The notes under the pieces: model-generated
The model's database searches: none
What the model was told of the DNA's origin: nothing
The model's input: the letters and a program-made list of their open reading frames with translations, nothing else
Shown: positions 42,601 to 56,251 of the stretch, in pieces
Layout: each line of letters begins with the position of its first letter
Numbering within the stretch: the stretch's first letter is position 1
Source: Aselliscus stoliczkanus
Taxonomy: Eukaryota > Chordata > Mammalia > Chiroptera > Hipposideridae
DNA: 64,000 nt
Reading direction: 5' to 3'
NCBI GenBank assembly: GCA_033961575.1
Contig: CM066732.1
Location: 112,408,687-112,472,686, forward strand
Translations under genes and position numbers: made by a program

Positions 42601-45600
42601 TATATCTGAAAGAAACGAAACCATTATCCCAAAGAGGTATGTGCATCCCCATGTTCACTGCAGCACAATTCATAATAGCCAAGACATAGAAACTACTTAA
42701 GTGTCATTGTGAACAGATAAAGAAAATGGGATGAAATATACACAATGAAATATTATTCAGCCATAAAAAGGAGGAAATCCTGCCATTTGCAACAACATAG
42801 ATAAAACTTGAGGTCATTATGCTAACTGGAGTAAGTCAGACTGAGAAAGATAAATACTATATAACCTTACACATATGTGCAAGCTAAAAAGACCAGACTC
42901 AGAGAACAGATTGGTGGTTCCCGGGGTTAGGAGCAGGACAGTGGGTGAAGGTAATCAAAGGGTACAAACGTCCAGTTGTAAGACGAATAATTTCTGTGGA
43001 TGTAATGTAATATGATATAATATAATGTAATGAAATGCATAAAGAATTTCAACAAATCAATAAGAAAAAGGCAACCCAATAATGAACAAGAGACTCAAAA
43101 GCCACTTCATAAAATAAGAGATCTAATGACCTATAACTATATGAAAAAGTGAAAAACCTCTTTAGTCATTCAGGGAATGCAAATTAAAACCACAAAGAAA
43201 TACCACTACACACTCACCATTTAGAATGACTGATAATTTAAAAGACCGATAATGCCAAGAGTTGGCAAGGATATAGAACAACAAGAATCCTCATGTACTA
43301 CTGATGGAAATACTTCCACATTGGGAAACTATGTAGCAAAATCTATTAAAATTAAATATACTCATATACTGACACAACAATTCCACTCGTTACAATACAC
43401 TTAGCAGAATATATTACATATGACCATTAAAAGACATTTACAAAAAGTTAATAGTAGTATAACACCAAAAAAATAGAAACAACACAAATGCCCATCAACA
43501 AAAGTATGAATAAATAAGTTGCAGTATTTTCAAATTACAATACCTACAAAGCAATGAAAATGAGCAAAATACATGTAGTGAAAGAACAGGGATGGATCTC
43601 ACAGTTATGCCATATCTATAACAAAATCTATATCTTAACCTTTAAGTGATTACATAGTTATTCCCTTGTGATAAATCAAATGAGTAATGAATTTTGGTTT
43701 TCTTCTTTCTTTTACATATGAGTTATATTTCACACTAAAATAATTTTTTTAAAGACTAAAACTTAAGATTCAATTTAACTTTATACTAAATACTTTTTAT
43801 CAGGTTATTCTTGCATTCACTAAAAAGCAAGTAAATCTGAAGTTGGAGAGAGTTTTATTAGGTAAGGTCTGACTGAAACATGTAACAAAGAGTAAAGCAG
43901 AAACAAAAACATCTTTTATTAGTTACTTTTAAAATCAATAACCTGTGTAACCCAATTCAAGATAATATAGTAAAATGAAACAAAATACCTCTTAGATCAC
44001 CTAAATAATTACCTGCTTAGGTAAAGTTAGGTTGTGGGTGCTTTCACTATAACCAATAGCTGTGAAGAGCTTATCTTTTTCCTCTGGAGTCATAAGGTCA
44101 TCAATAGCTACAAAGAAAAGGCAATATTTTAAGAAATAAATTGCTTTAGTTTTACAGATGCAATAAAAATTAAAAAAAAATCAAACCAAACTAACAGGTA
44201 TCCTAAAATCAACAGACACAAATGCTAAAGTAAAAGAAGCCAAGTAATTTCCTCTAATATACTGCTTTGCCTCTTTAAAACAAACATCACGTATTTGCTT
44301 TAGGTCAGGAAAAGGCAGAGACACCATGAAGGGGATTCAGGTCTCATATAAAAATCTTAGAACTCCCTAAATACTTTAAAAATTGGGCCGGTCGAGTGGC
44401 ACAGTGGTTAAGAGCTGCCTTGGGAAGCCAGCGGCCCCAGTTCAGGTCCCACATATGAGGGCCAGTGACACTGACCTCAAAAAAAAAAAAAAAAAAAAAA
44501 ATTAAGTGAAATTTCTAATTAAATACCCATGTTAAAAATAAGAATCTGAATTTCAACTTTTTAAACTTCACACAAATAATTTTTCTCAAAAAAAAAAAAA
44601 TCCTGGGGCCGGCCGAGTGGCGCAGTGGTTAAGAGCTGGCTTGGGACCCAGCAGCCCCGGTTCGGATCCCACATGAGAGAGCCAGTGACACTGCCCTCTA
44701 AAAAAAAAAAAAAAATTATAAAAAACAAATCCAAGGTTTTAATTTGATAAACACAGAAATGTGGCAGCCTGATGTATTTACTTATATGTTTACTACATTT
44801 AGTTACTTTTATTTCAAAAGTATTTGAAATAAAATTCAACTAACTAGTTAAAATATAAACAGTTTTGTCTTATTAGTGTACAATAAGTTATCTGACTTGG
44901 AACTTACTTTCAGGAATCAAAGATTCTTCATCTTTTCTCTTGGATTCTTTCTTACCCCAAAACCCACTAAACCAGCCTCCACGTTTCTCGCTTGTGTCAG
45001 TAGACTTTTTCCTTAATTTTTGCCCAGACCGAATCACCTAAAAAATCAAAATCAAAAGATTTAATTAACTAGTAAATGCCCTCTTCATTTTTAGATGTAG
45101 CCAAATAAGAACAATGGTTATTTTTTTTTTAACACTACATTAGGTTGCAAACAGTCAAGAAAGCCGGCTCCTTCTGAAATGATGCTCACCGTGCAGTCTC
45201 ACTATTAATTTATTTTACTTTCCACACCTAACAGCATTTTACTGCATTTTGACAGGAATATAGTTAAGGGTTCAAGAGAAATTCTTAGCCACCAACACTT
45301 TGAGTCCATTGCAAAATTAGGTACAATATTGTTAATCCAAATGCTGCTGTGTCCATCTTTACCCCTCAGATACTTTTTAAATGGAATTAATCCCATTGTG
45401 TCTTATCATTATAGAAGTTTTTAATGAGAAAGGGCACTCAGAAAAGAAACCATGTAAGAAATAATAAAAATTTGAAAGTGGTTTCAAAAAATGTCAAAGG
45501 AGCATTTGGGTACAGGCTACATAGTTCAACAACAGATATGAATCTTTAGGATAGAGATAACATACAGCCTGTGAAAAGGGTTCTACCTTTCAAAAACAGT

Positions 45601-46382
45601 AGTGATGAAAAAGCTCTATTACACCATTGATAATTCAGGAGGAGACTAGGGTAGTGTTTGAGAATGTAAAGGCTAAGTATAGGGAAAATGTAAAATTTTT
45701 GTCACAGGCCATAGATGAGTGAATACATCCAAGCCCTCTTTGAATATACAAACTAAAGTGAATGACACATCAGCTATTGTGGATGCCATAGCTCAGTGGT
45801 ATACCACCCTTGCTGCATTTAAGAATCATCAGGAAATTTAAAAACAAAAAAAATAAATTAAATTAAATCAAATCTTGAGGGAGTGAACTCCAGGCATCAG
45901 TATATTTTTAAACTCCCTGGGTGATTCTAATGTGCAGCCAGGATCAGAACCACTGAGATGACTACACAAGTTTCCTCAACAGCAGCAGAGGCCATCAAAC
46001 AGGGAGTTGAACTGCCTCGACAATTTCACAAATAGATGAAACTAAGCTGTTTTGGAAAAGACACACAATTAAATGTATATCATCTGAGCTTGTAAGGTTT
46101 AAAGAGTTTATTAACAATTATTTTAGGAAAAATTAAACCAGAGACTGAAAGTTCAAACCTCTCTTAGAAACTGGACTTAAATTTATGAACAGTTCTTTAT
46201 AAATCTAAAAACAGGAACAGGAAATCTAAATCTAAATCTCAAATACAGCTGTATAGTATTTGAGAATTTTATTAAAATCATTTTAACTAAACTGATAATG
46301 TAAAAAGGACCAGCATTCAACTTTTTAAAATTGTTACCATCTTTTTTATTGCCTATAAAAATTTTACTTTGTGATAATAGAC

Positions 46383-46424
<42 letters not shown>

Positions 46425-49400
46425 CAAACACACACACACACTTTTAAAGTTTAAGGAAAAACGTTTTTATTTTGAAAAATAAATAATCATTAAGGAATTA
46501 AAAAAACAATGTTAATAAGAGACATCATGATAACATAGTGACGAATTCCAACATTCAACTTTATCCCCTCCCAAATCTCGACCTAAATCTCTAAAAATAA
46601 CTTTAAAAAAAGATAAAGCCACTAGCAGCACTGAAATCCTGTTAAAAGGTGTGATCAGCATGTCACTAATTTCAAGGAAATTCCAAGTAAACTGGAAAAC
46701 TTATAAAGACTTAATAAAGAGAAAAGATACAAATGAATTAGAAAGCATACAAAAATACTAATTTCAAACAGTGATAAAAGCTTCAAAGAAAATGAAGTAA
46801 AAAAATTATTGAAAAAAACTTACCAATATGTTGACAATTATCATTTTAAAACCACATTTTAAAATAAGAGCTAACAGAACTATACACACATACCATACCA
46901 AGTCTAATTTTTGGTTCAATGTTATATTGTAATTCTGTCAGACGTAACCACTTGAGGAAACTGAGTGAAGGGTACATAGAACCTCCATGAACTATATTTG
47001 CAATTTCCTATGAATCTATAATTAATTCAAAGTATAATATATATATACATATATACAACCAAAAATAAATTTGAAAAAATATATAAAACCCAATATGAAG
47101 GTGATACAGAACTCTTCAGCTTTTCCTAAATACCCTCTCTGTTGCCTTCCTCCCTCCCTTGCCCCGAGTCAATGAGTTAATAGTAAATACCTTCCACCAA
47201 TCCTCTGCCTATATTTTAAACTCTCTGGCCCTGTGGATTTTCCATTATAATGAAAAAACATCAGTCTTGAATGAATATAACTACCTTCTCTTCATTTACA
47301 CCCACTCTTCTTTGTCCACAGCATCCAATAATTAATCCCTTTCATCAATTTTTAAGCAACCGATAACTGGTATTAAGAAAAAACAATGAGGGTTGGCCAA
47401 GTGGCGCATTAAGAGCTGCTTCTGGGCTGCCAGCGACCCCGGTTCAGATCCCACACATGAGGGCCAGTGACACTTCCCTCTACAGCTAACAACAGCTCCA
47501 CCTGGAGCTTGTCTGTGTGAGCCCCGGGACAGTGTAGGCTGCAGCCCCTGCTGCAGTAGGCTGCCATAGGCTACAGTGAGTGGCCGGCAGCCAGTATGAG
47601 CTGCCAATAGCCGCGGTGAGCGACATTCAGAGGCCGGTGACCTATCTGCCTCATCTGAGAAGAGCGCAATGAAGATACCAACATGGGCCAGTGAAGCAAC
47701 ATCCTCCGCAACTAGACTAAAGAACGAAAGGACAGCAACTTGTCTGTTCCCCTTCCCTGATTCCCCAAATGCTGTTCCCCTCCCCCAATTCCCTAATAAA
47801 ATCTTTAAAAACAAAAGACAAAAAGAAAAAACAATGAAATAAAGCAAATTAATTTCGGGAGGGCTGAAATTATTTGTTTCTTCCAGCAAATCATTCCTCT
47901 AATTCATCAGAACAATCTACAGCACTAGCCAATACCTTTTAAAATAATCATACTCTCTGACTCAAAAACTACACAGTAGAGAATTTGTCCTTAGAAAATA
48001 GAGATTTTGAGAAAATGTATAGACAATGCTATTCATTGTAGTGTCACTTATAATTAAATATAACCAATGGGAAATAGTGAAGCAAATTCTGGTATATGCA
48101 GGAAATGGAATAATATTCAGCTATTTAAAATTATGTTGGATAAATGATTCTAAGGAACACTGTAATGAATGTAACATAGAATACTATAATATTTTTTTTT
48201 AAGAAAAGCAAGTTACAAAGCCTTTTCTTGACTCCAAACTCCCCACCAGTTACCGCTCCATTTATCTGTTCTCCCCTTAAAGTATCATACTGTCTACACT
48301 CACTGACTCCAATTCCTAGCCTTCTACACGCTGTCATTTCTATCAAATTTCTAACTCACACTATTCTATAAAAATTGCTCTTTAAATGACTTATTTATTG
48401 ATAAATCCAATAATGAACTTTCAGTTTCCTGGTAGCATAATCCATTCTTGATACTGATTACAACTAAAAATTTTGGACAAGATATAAAAAAAACATCTAT
48501 CAGACTGCAAAGTAAACAAAGCAGCAGATAGTGGAGGGGAGTCAAAACTTGGAGAAGTGACCTTCACAAGAGTGGGTTTCGCATTTTTCCCCCCATGTTG
48601 TACCCTACCTCATAACCTCTCCCTCCTGATGTTCTTGTCCTTAGGTAGTCACCCTCTTGTTTCTAACCAATAGAATATGGCAAAAGTGATGAGATGTACA
48701 TGATTATGTGCATAAAATTGTAGCAGATGTTTTGCTGGAGTTTCTCCCTTTGAAGAAGCAAGCTGCCATGTTATGGTCTGTCTATATTGTTAGGCCCATT
48801 TGGCAAGGAACTGAAGTGATATTTATGAGCTGAGGGCAGCCTGTAACCAATAGTTGGCAAGAAACTGAAGTCCTCCATCCCACAGCCACAAAGAGCTTAC
48901 TTCTGCCAACAAAGCAGATCCTTCATTGGTTATGCCACATATGAGACCACAGTCCCAGCCAACATCTTCACTGCAGTATTTTAAGACCTTAAGCAAAAGA
49001 CTCAGGTAAGCCACGCCTAGACTCTTGATCCACAGAAACTTTGAAATAATATGTGTTGTTTTAAGCCACTAAATTTGTTATGCAGCCATAGGAAACTATT
49101 TTACATGGCTCTGCCCTGAGTGAGGGCCTCAATCATGGAGCAGTACAGAGACATAGGCAGTTAAACCTGAGGGAAACTCCATAGGCTGGCCATGGGACAA
49201 GGAAGTGCATTCCATGAAATTCAAAGTGTATAGGTGGAAATCCCAAAGGGAGAAAAGCCAGAGAATGGGATATCTGTGTATGAACCTGCACAAATTTCAG
49301 TGAAACCCAAGCTTCGTATATATGAAACTGACCTAAACGAAAGCAGCAAAGGTTTAGAGACCTAAACCAAGATATGAACTATCTGTATAAGTCTCAAACT

Positions 49401-50268
49401 CCTATACTATTCATGGGCAAAATATACCCAAACCAACATAAAAAAGGTTGAAAGAACTGGGTTTAGATTTGAACCATTATCCACAGAAGGCAAAACACAA
49501 CTTAAGATCAGAACCTAACCAGGTCATGTGCTAAGACAAAATATCAACATTTTCCAGAGGATAATAGGATCCAGAGGCTATACAATACTCATAATGTCCA
49601 GGATACAATCCAAAATTACTTGATGTGTGGGGGAAAAAAAAAAAACAGACACTATAACCAATTCTCCAGGGAAAAGATCATCAACAGATGTCAATAATCA
49701 AATCACCTAGCTGTTGAAACTATCAGGAAGGCACTGTAACCTATGTTACATGAGATGTATTACAAGGGAAATACATTGAAAGTTATTAAAAAGATCAGAA
49801 TTTTCAGCAGAGAAATGGAAACTATAAAAAGGAACTCAACAGGAATTTTATACCTGAAAACACAGTATCTGAAATAAATAAATTCCTAGTATGCGCTCAA
49901 TAGTTAAGTGGAAATGATAGAGGAAAGAGTAAACTTGAACACAAATCAATGGAAATTATCCAATCTGAAGACAGAGAAAAAAACACTGATTTAAAAAAAA
50001 AAAAAATGAACAGAGGGCCAGCAGAGTGGCTCAGTTAGTTAAGAGCTTGCTCAAGAGTGTGAGCTGTGAGCAACAGGGTTGCCAGTTCGATTCCCAGCCG
50101 GAGCTGAGCTGCCACTGAGTGGTCAACAGGTGGCAGGATGGCTCAGCTAAAAAAAAAAAATGAACAGAGCCTCAGGGACACATGGTATAGCATCAAAAGG
50201 TCATATATTTGTATACATGTATGTATATATGTACATATTTGTGTGTGTATATACATATTCAAGTATAT

Positions 50269-50311
<43 letters not shown>

Positions 50312-53300
50312 AAATTGGAGCCAAGAATGAGAGAAAAAAGAAATTGGAAACAAAAAAATTATTTGAAGAAATAATGACTGAAACATCTCATATTTGGGAA
50401 ATCTAATGGTCAATTCTCAGTTCTAAGCTCATTTGACCAATCAGATGCATCTGTCACAGCTGATCACTCCCTCTTCCTTGAAAGTCTTTCTTTACTGAGC
50501 TTCGAGGTTATCACATTCATAAAAGCTTCCCACCTACATCTTTGGCAACTCCTCCATGGTCACTTTTCCTGGTTCTCATGTCTCTAACTGTAAACAATAG
50601 CATGCTGTGGGTCTTTGGAATCCTTTTCTCTAGCTACTCTAACTTCTTAGGGGATTTCACCCAATGTCATGGCTTTCAATACCATCTGTGTGCTGACCTC
50701 TCCTAAACTTATATAGTGCAGACTTCTCCTCCACAGTCTACATTCATGCATTCAACTGCCTGCTCCATATCTCCACATCAATGTCTAAAAGATAGCTAAA
50801 ACTTAATTGGTCCAAAGCCAAACTCTTGATCTTCTCCCGTCTCACCGAAACTTGTTCCACCCAGTCTTCCCCATCTCATTTCATGGGAACTCTATCCTCC
50901 CAATTTTTCTAAGCCAAAATCTTTAAAGTTATCTCCAAATTCTCTCATAATCCACATCTAATCAGTTGGGAAATATTGGCTCTATCTTCAAAATATATAC
51001 AGAATCTGACCCTTTCTCATCACCTCCACTGCAACCATTCTCTCTCCTCAAATATTTCAACAGCATCCTAACTGGCCTCCCTGTTTTCAGCCTTGCCCTC
51101 CCTCTTACAGTCTGTTTTCAAAGTAATGACCAGGGGGAGTTTAAAACCTAAGTCAGATTATATCATTCTGTTATCAAAATGGCTCCTAATTCAGAGTGAA
51201 AGCCAAAATCCACATAATTGCTTAATAGACCCTACACAATCTGGCATCTTCCCCAATTCCCTCAATGACCCATCCCACTCCTCCACTATATTATTTCTCT
51301 GCCTCATTAGCCATCACTCTCTCCTCTCTCTCACCACTCTACTGAATTCCCTCAGATATGTTCCCACCCCACAGCCTTTCAAATTGCTATATTCTTTCTG
51401 CCTTGTACATGTTTCCCTCAGGTATTTTTCTTGTTGGCTCCCTCACCTTCTTCGGGTCTTTGCTCAAATGCATCCTTCTTAGTGAGGCTTTCCCTGACCA
51501 TCTTATTTAAAACTGCAACCCATTATTATCACTGCCTAGCCTCAGCACTCTCTCTATTAGTTTCTATTTATTTATGTTTTGGTATATTCTCATTCTTCCT
51601 ATTATAATATAAGAGATTCTGTTTTGTTCACTTCTGTATTCTAATGCAAATGATAATGATGAAGAAGAAAAAGGTTTCTTCTTTTTATTATTATTATTAG
51701 TTACAGATGTACAAAACAATGCAATAGTTATCTGAAAAAGGTTTCTTTAGTAATCACTATATGCCAGGTACATAATGGTCTAAGTGCTTTACATCAATGA
51801 TCATGCACTCCTCACAATAACCCTATGATGTAGGTACTATGAATTAATCCTATTTTAAAATGAGGAAACTGAAGCACAGAGAGGTTAAATACCCAGTCCT
51901 AGGTCACACAAATATTAGTTGGCAAAGCTGAGATTTGAATCCCAACCATCTGACTCCCAAGTCCACACTCTTAACCAAAATCTTAGTACAATAGGCACTC
52001 AATGACTATTTACTAAGTAAACGAATGAACGCTACATATGTTTTACTCCTATTTAAAAACATGAGTTCGTGAACAGAGATCTATGAATGTAAAAAAAAAC
52101 TAAAAGAATATACAGAAAAGTATTAACAATAGTTGTCTTTGGTGTGTGACATAATTGGTGTTTCTATTTTCTTTTTTTGTGGATCTATACTTTCTAACTT
52201 TTTATAGTGCGTTGTATTGCACTTGTAACTTATTTTTTTAATTAACAAAAAAAGTCATGTTACAGAATAATACAGATGACATGGATCAATGCAGACAAAA
52301 TACCAAGTAGGATAAATCAGCAATTAAGAAACATTATAAACAGACTGATTTCAATTCGGGGGGGAAAACAGAAAGAGAGGAAGAGAGAGAAAAGAAGAGA
52401 GAGACAGAAGAAAAAACATGGGTGAAGGGAAGGAGGAAGGAATGGAGACTAAGGGGAACAAAACAAAGATAAAGTGAAAGAAATGGGAGATAAGAAGCAT
52501 AAATAAGTCGGTACACATGCATAGGAGAAAAACTAAAAGATTATATATCAAAATGTTAACAGCATTCTGTGTTGTTAGAATTATGGATGGCCTTTATTTA
52601 CTTTCTTTTGGGGGTTTCAAATTCTTTGTTATAAAATTTTAAAAAATATTTTCCCTTTAATGCCACTGTTTTTTCCCCCAATATGTCAATTTTCTTCTCC
52701 TGAGACTAAATCAAGCCATGAAAACTCAACCTTTATTCTCAACTGAGTAAATCTCAACAATTTCCCATGAAACTTAGATTTCCTGATCCTAGGTTTAAAG
52801 TAGTATTACCATGCTTAAAACATAAAATCAGCTAATAAATATAATTACCTCAACTTGTGCTTGTTGCCTTGCTAAAATTATGTTAAAAACATCTAGAGTC
52901 TTCTCCAAATCCTATAAAACAAAGAGACATGTGTTAACAAAGAACATGATCATGAGATTGAAAAAAATTTCTTTTTCTATGATTTCTAGGCTTATCTAGT
53001 CCATGAACAAATAGTATTTGTGATCTAACGGAAGTTTATAAATTTGAACATACACTTGGCTTTTACACTTAATTTTTGCAATATAAGAAATAAGTTTTCC
53101 AAGAAAGTAAATCCTCATTGAAAATAATATGGAAATAAGAATTTTAATGAACCCATTATAATACACAGAAAGCCATACATACAAATGGAAACAAGAATAT
53201 TTAGAAGGGGGACTTATTGTAGGTATTATCCTTATGGTTCTTACTTCTGACTCCCTCTATTCTAGATTATTTTACAACCATTGTACCAAAGGCACGATTA

Positions 53301-56211
53301 TAAAACACAAAATTTTTAAATGTAAAATTCTGCACATCACAAGTCATCTAAAGAAGAAACTGATTTGGGGAATTTACATAAAAGTCCATGAGATGGATTT
53401 AATATGTACTGGGTGACCAGGTGCTCTGTATGTTATCCCATGCATATCTTGTAACTCTGAAAGACAGATATTGTTTCCATTTTATACATGAGAACATCAG
53501 ACCTGAGATGTTGAGAAACTTGATGCTTTTTCTAATATATAATATTAGTGATTATCATATATTTCAGAATAAGAGACATTCAATTAATTCTTTACATTAT
53601 GAATTTGTGGTAGAAAGTTATATAATCAAAATCAGATGACATTAAGCAAATTACATATTCAGTGTGGTGGTTTTCCATATTTAAAAAGGGGATAAATAAG
53701 ACTCCTGTCTTGAGAATAAGAGATTATTTTTTTAATAAATAATACTTTGAACTTTTTTTAAAAGCCACTAACAAAATTAATAATATACATCTAGCTAATA
53801 ATAAACAGCTCTAATATTGGTCTTTTAAACATTATTATAAAAACCAAAAACATTTCTCCAAATAGTTCACAATAACCTCATATTATCTGATATTAGGATG
53901 AATGGAAATGTTTTTTTATAAAGAAGAAAAACATTGGGGAAAAACACTGTGCATTTTACCATAAAATTCTCTCAAAAAGAGATCAGTTTTGTTCTTTCTG
54001 AAATTACACTTTAATTCAATTTACATTTAGAAGAATTAACATTAAAAGATGATTTAACAAATACTACTTTTCACCAGTAAATCCATGATATACCTGAATT
54101 TGTTTCTGTATTTCTTCTGGGAGTTTAGTCTGGGTTAGCTTGTTTTTGTAGGCATTTTTATAACTCTTGAGCAACTGTCTGTGCTTTTTTATGTTACTCC
54201 ATGACCACATCTGTGTATACTTTCTTATATGAACTTCAAGAACAGAATCAATTGCATATTTCCACCTGCAAATCAAATTTTTAATGTACATTTGAATTTA
54301 AAGGTTTAAGAAAAAGCAAGAAAATTGCTTTGACTTTTCAGATCTACACTGTTACATTTTTGTTAACTGTTTTCCTGTAAGACCTCAGCATTAACATTTC
54401 AATTATCCAGTATAATTCTCTGACTTGAATACACTATGAAATGAGAAAACCACTCCAGAAAGAGGATTTATCAAAGGAAAATCATAAACGCATAAAATGA
54501 CCCTAGTTTGCAAAATTAACAGTATCCAATATGGTATAGCATTGAGTCCAGGTGGATGAGTAAAGGGTAGTAAGACCAAAAAATGTTGCAAGTCTTGAAC
54601 ATTAAGTTAAGAATTTGAGAATAATTTAGGAGCAGTAGTATAAAAGAATATATTTATGGAAAAAAGTAACAAGAATGTGATATTAAAGATACCCCTTTCA
54701 TGTCTATGTAAAAGAAAAAAGTGGCTTCATTATCTGGCTTTAAAGATGTCTTAACTCTGAGAGTTCCTAATTATATGATTATACGTTTATTAAAAAAAAA
54801 AAAAATTCTAACTTACCATTGTCGACCATTGGTATGAAGTGGTACATAAGGTTTGTATTTCCTGTAAGGGGCATTTCTAACCATATAATCCACTGACTCC
54901 AAAAGGTCAATCATACTTAAGTACTATTAAAACAAAAACAAAGTTACATTGATTACATTGCACACATGAATAAAATTTATGTTATATTTTCAGTCTAATG
55001 AGACTCCAAATTCCCTGAACAATGAATATCATAATTGCCTAACCCAATAATATAATTCACGAAATTCAAAATACCATCAATTATGAGTTGTAACATAATT
55101 TTTAAGTTTCACAAAAGAAACCAGTGCTTCCAATTAAACTGTCATATCAACAATAATACTATACACCCCATTTTCAAATACATTGAAGTGTGAAATAAAT
55201 ATACATCTTAGAAACAATGAAACATAGTATAAGTAACTACTAACATGGAACATGCTTGTTCCTGAAACTACATATTTTCCTACAGACTATCATTTTAGCA
55301 ATAGCTATTTAAGAGCTAATTTTCAAATTACTCCAGAAAATTATTATATAACTAAAACAAGATAAAGCTACTTAATTGCCCATCTTATCACCAATTCAAC
55401 AAATCTGTATCTGATAAGTAGCTCAAATAGAAGAAAACACACACATGTAATATGACTGTAGGCAATATAAAGAAAGGGACAAGTCTAGCTTCTTCCTCTC
55501 TATTTTGCTTAAAGCCATTTCTACCGAAGGGTTACACATGGCTGGCTAGTCAGCATTTAAAATGTGGATAGTTTGAACTTAAATGTATTGTAAGTATAAA
55601 ATATACCTCAGATTTTGAAAACTTAAGGAAAAAAGAAAAGGATGCAAAATATCTTAATTTTTTATTGATTACATGTTCAAATAATATTTTGGATATGTTA
55701 AGTTAAATAAAATGCTAATAAATTTATTAATTAATTTCATCTTTTCTTTTTACTTTGCTAATGTAGCTACTAGAAAATTTTAAGTTACATATATAACTTG
55801 CATTATATTTTTATTAGACTGCACTGGACTAAAAACTCAGTTAACACACTGTATGCGGGCATTTGAGCGATATGACGAATTTACTCGTTTCCCACATTCA
55901 CATTGTAAGCAGGCATTTGAGCGATATGATGAGTTTACTCGTTTCCCACAAACAATGTGTTAAATCTCCTGTCTTCCTTTCACTTCCAGTTCTCCAGACG
56001 TATTATCCAAACTCCCTGGGCATATAACCAAACTTGAAAACTAAATTACAAAAAAAAAAAAGCTGCCAATATAGCTGTTGTAAAAAATAAGTAAACAGTA
56101 TTTAACATAAAAGTGTCTGCTACTGGGCCGGGTGAGTGGCGCATTGGTTAAGAGATGGCTTGGAATCCCAGCAGCCCCGGTTTGCGTCCCACATACGAGG
56201 TCCAGTAACAC

Positions 56212-56251
<40 letters not shown>

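Larger units (their letters stand above)
38850..43035 (+). mobile_element. L1 element, 5' truncated, ORF2 broken
   Basis: It begins in the inter-ORF region and early ORF2 (TTTAAATGTAAATGGATTCA) and runs through ORF2 to the 3' UTR (GTACAAACGTCCAGTTGTAA). The reverse-transcriptase segment [10 protein letters not shown] is readable near 40925-40954. The catalytic A-D-D-M box reads L-A-D-N-M at 41053-41067, so the second Asp is lost. Many stops and indels break ORF2. Two SINEs are nested in it (40772-40830 and 41331-41485). It is antisense to VPS13C in intron e10/e11. Confidence 0.92.
49110..50420 (+). mobile_element. Old L1 5' region with insertions
   Basis: AACTATCAGGAAGGCACTGT, GAACAGAGCCTCAGGGACAC and TTATTTGAAGAAATAATGAC fit the 5' UTR/ORF1 region of ancient mammalian L1s. 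A truncated SINE (50016-50148) and a (TG)n run (50274-50308) interrupt it. Confidence 0.6.

Noticed and set aside
47332..47889. 185-codon open frame on the minus strand
   Set aside because: It runs backwards through a long SINE with a perfect target-site duplication. The Gly/Ser/Ala-rich text is the reverse complement of the SINE body, repeated at 60.3 and 63.7 kb.
50138..50413. Cys/Val-rich and His/Thr-rich open frames
   Set aside because: Translations of the (TG)n microsatellite and its flanks.
51093..51482. 129-codon plus-strand open frame
   Set aside because: Lies wholly in an old C/T-rich LINE-like repeat. Composition is Ser/Leu/Pro biased with no recognisable domain.
52334..52551. Ser/Leu/Phe-rich minus-strand open frames
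   Set aside because: Caused by a 100-bp purine tract read on the opposite strand.
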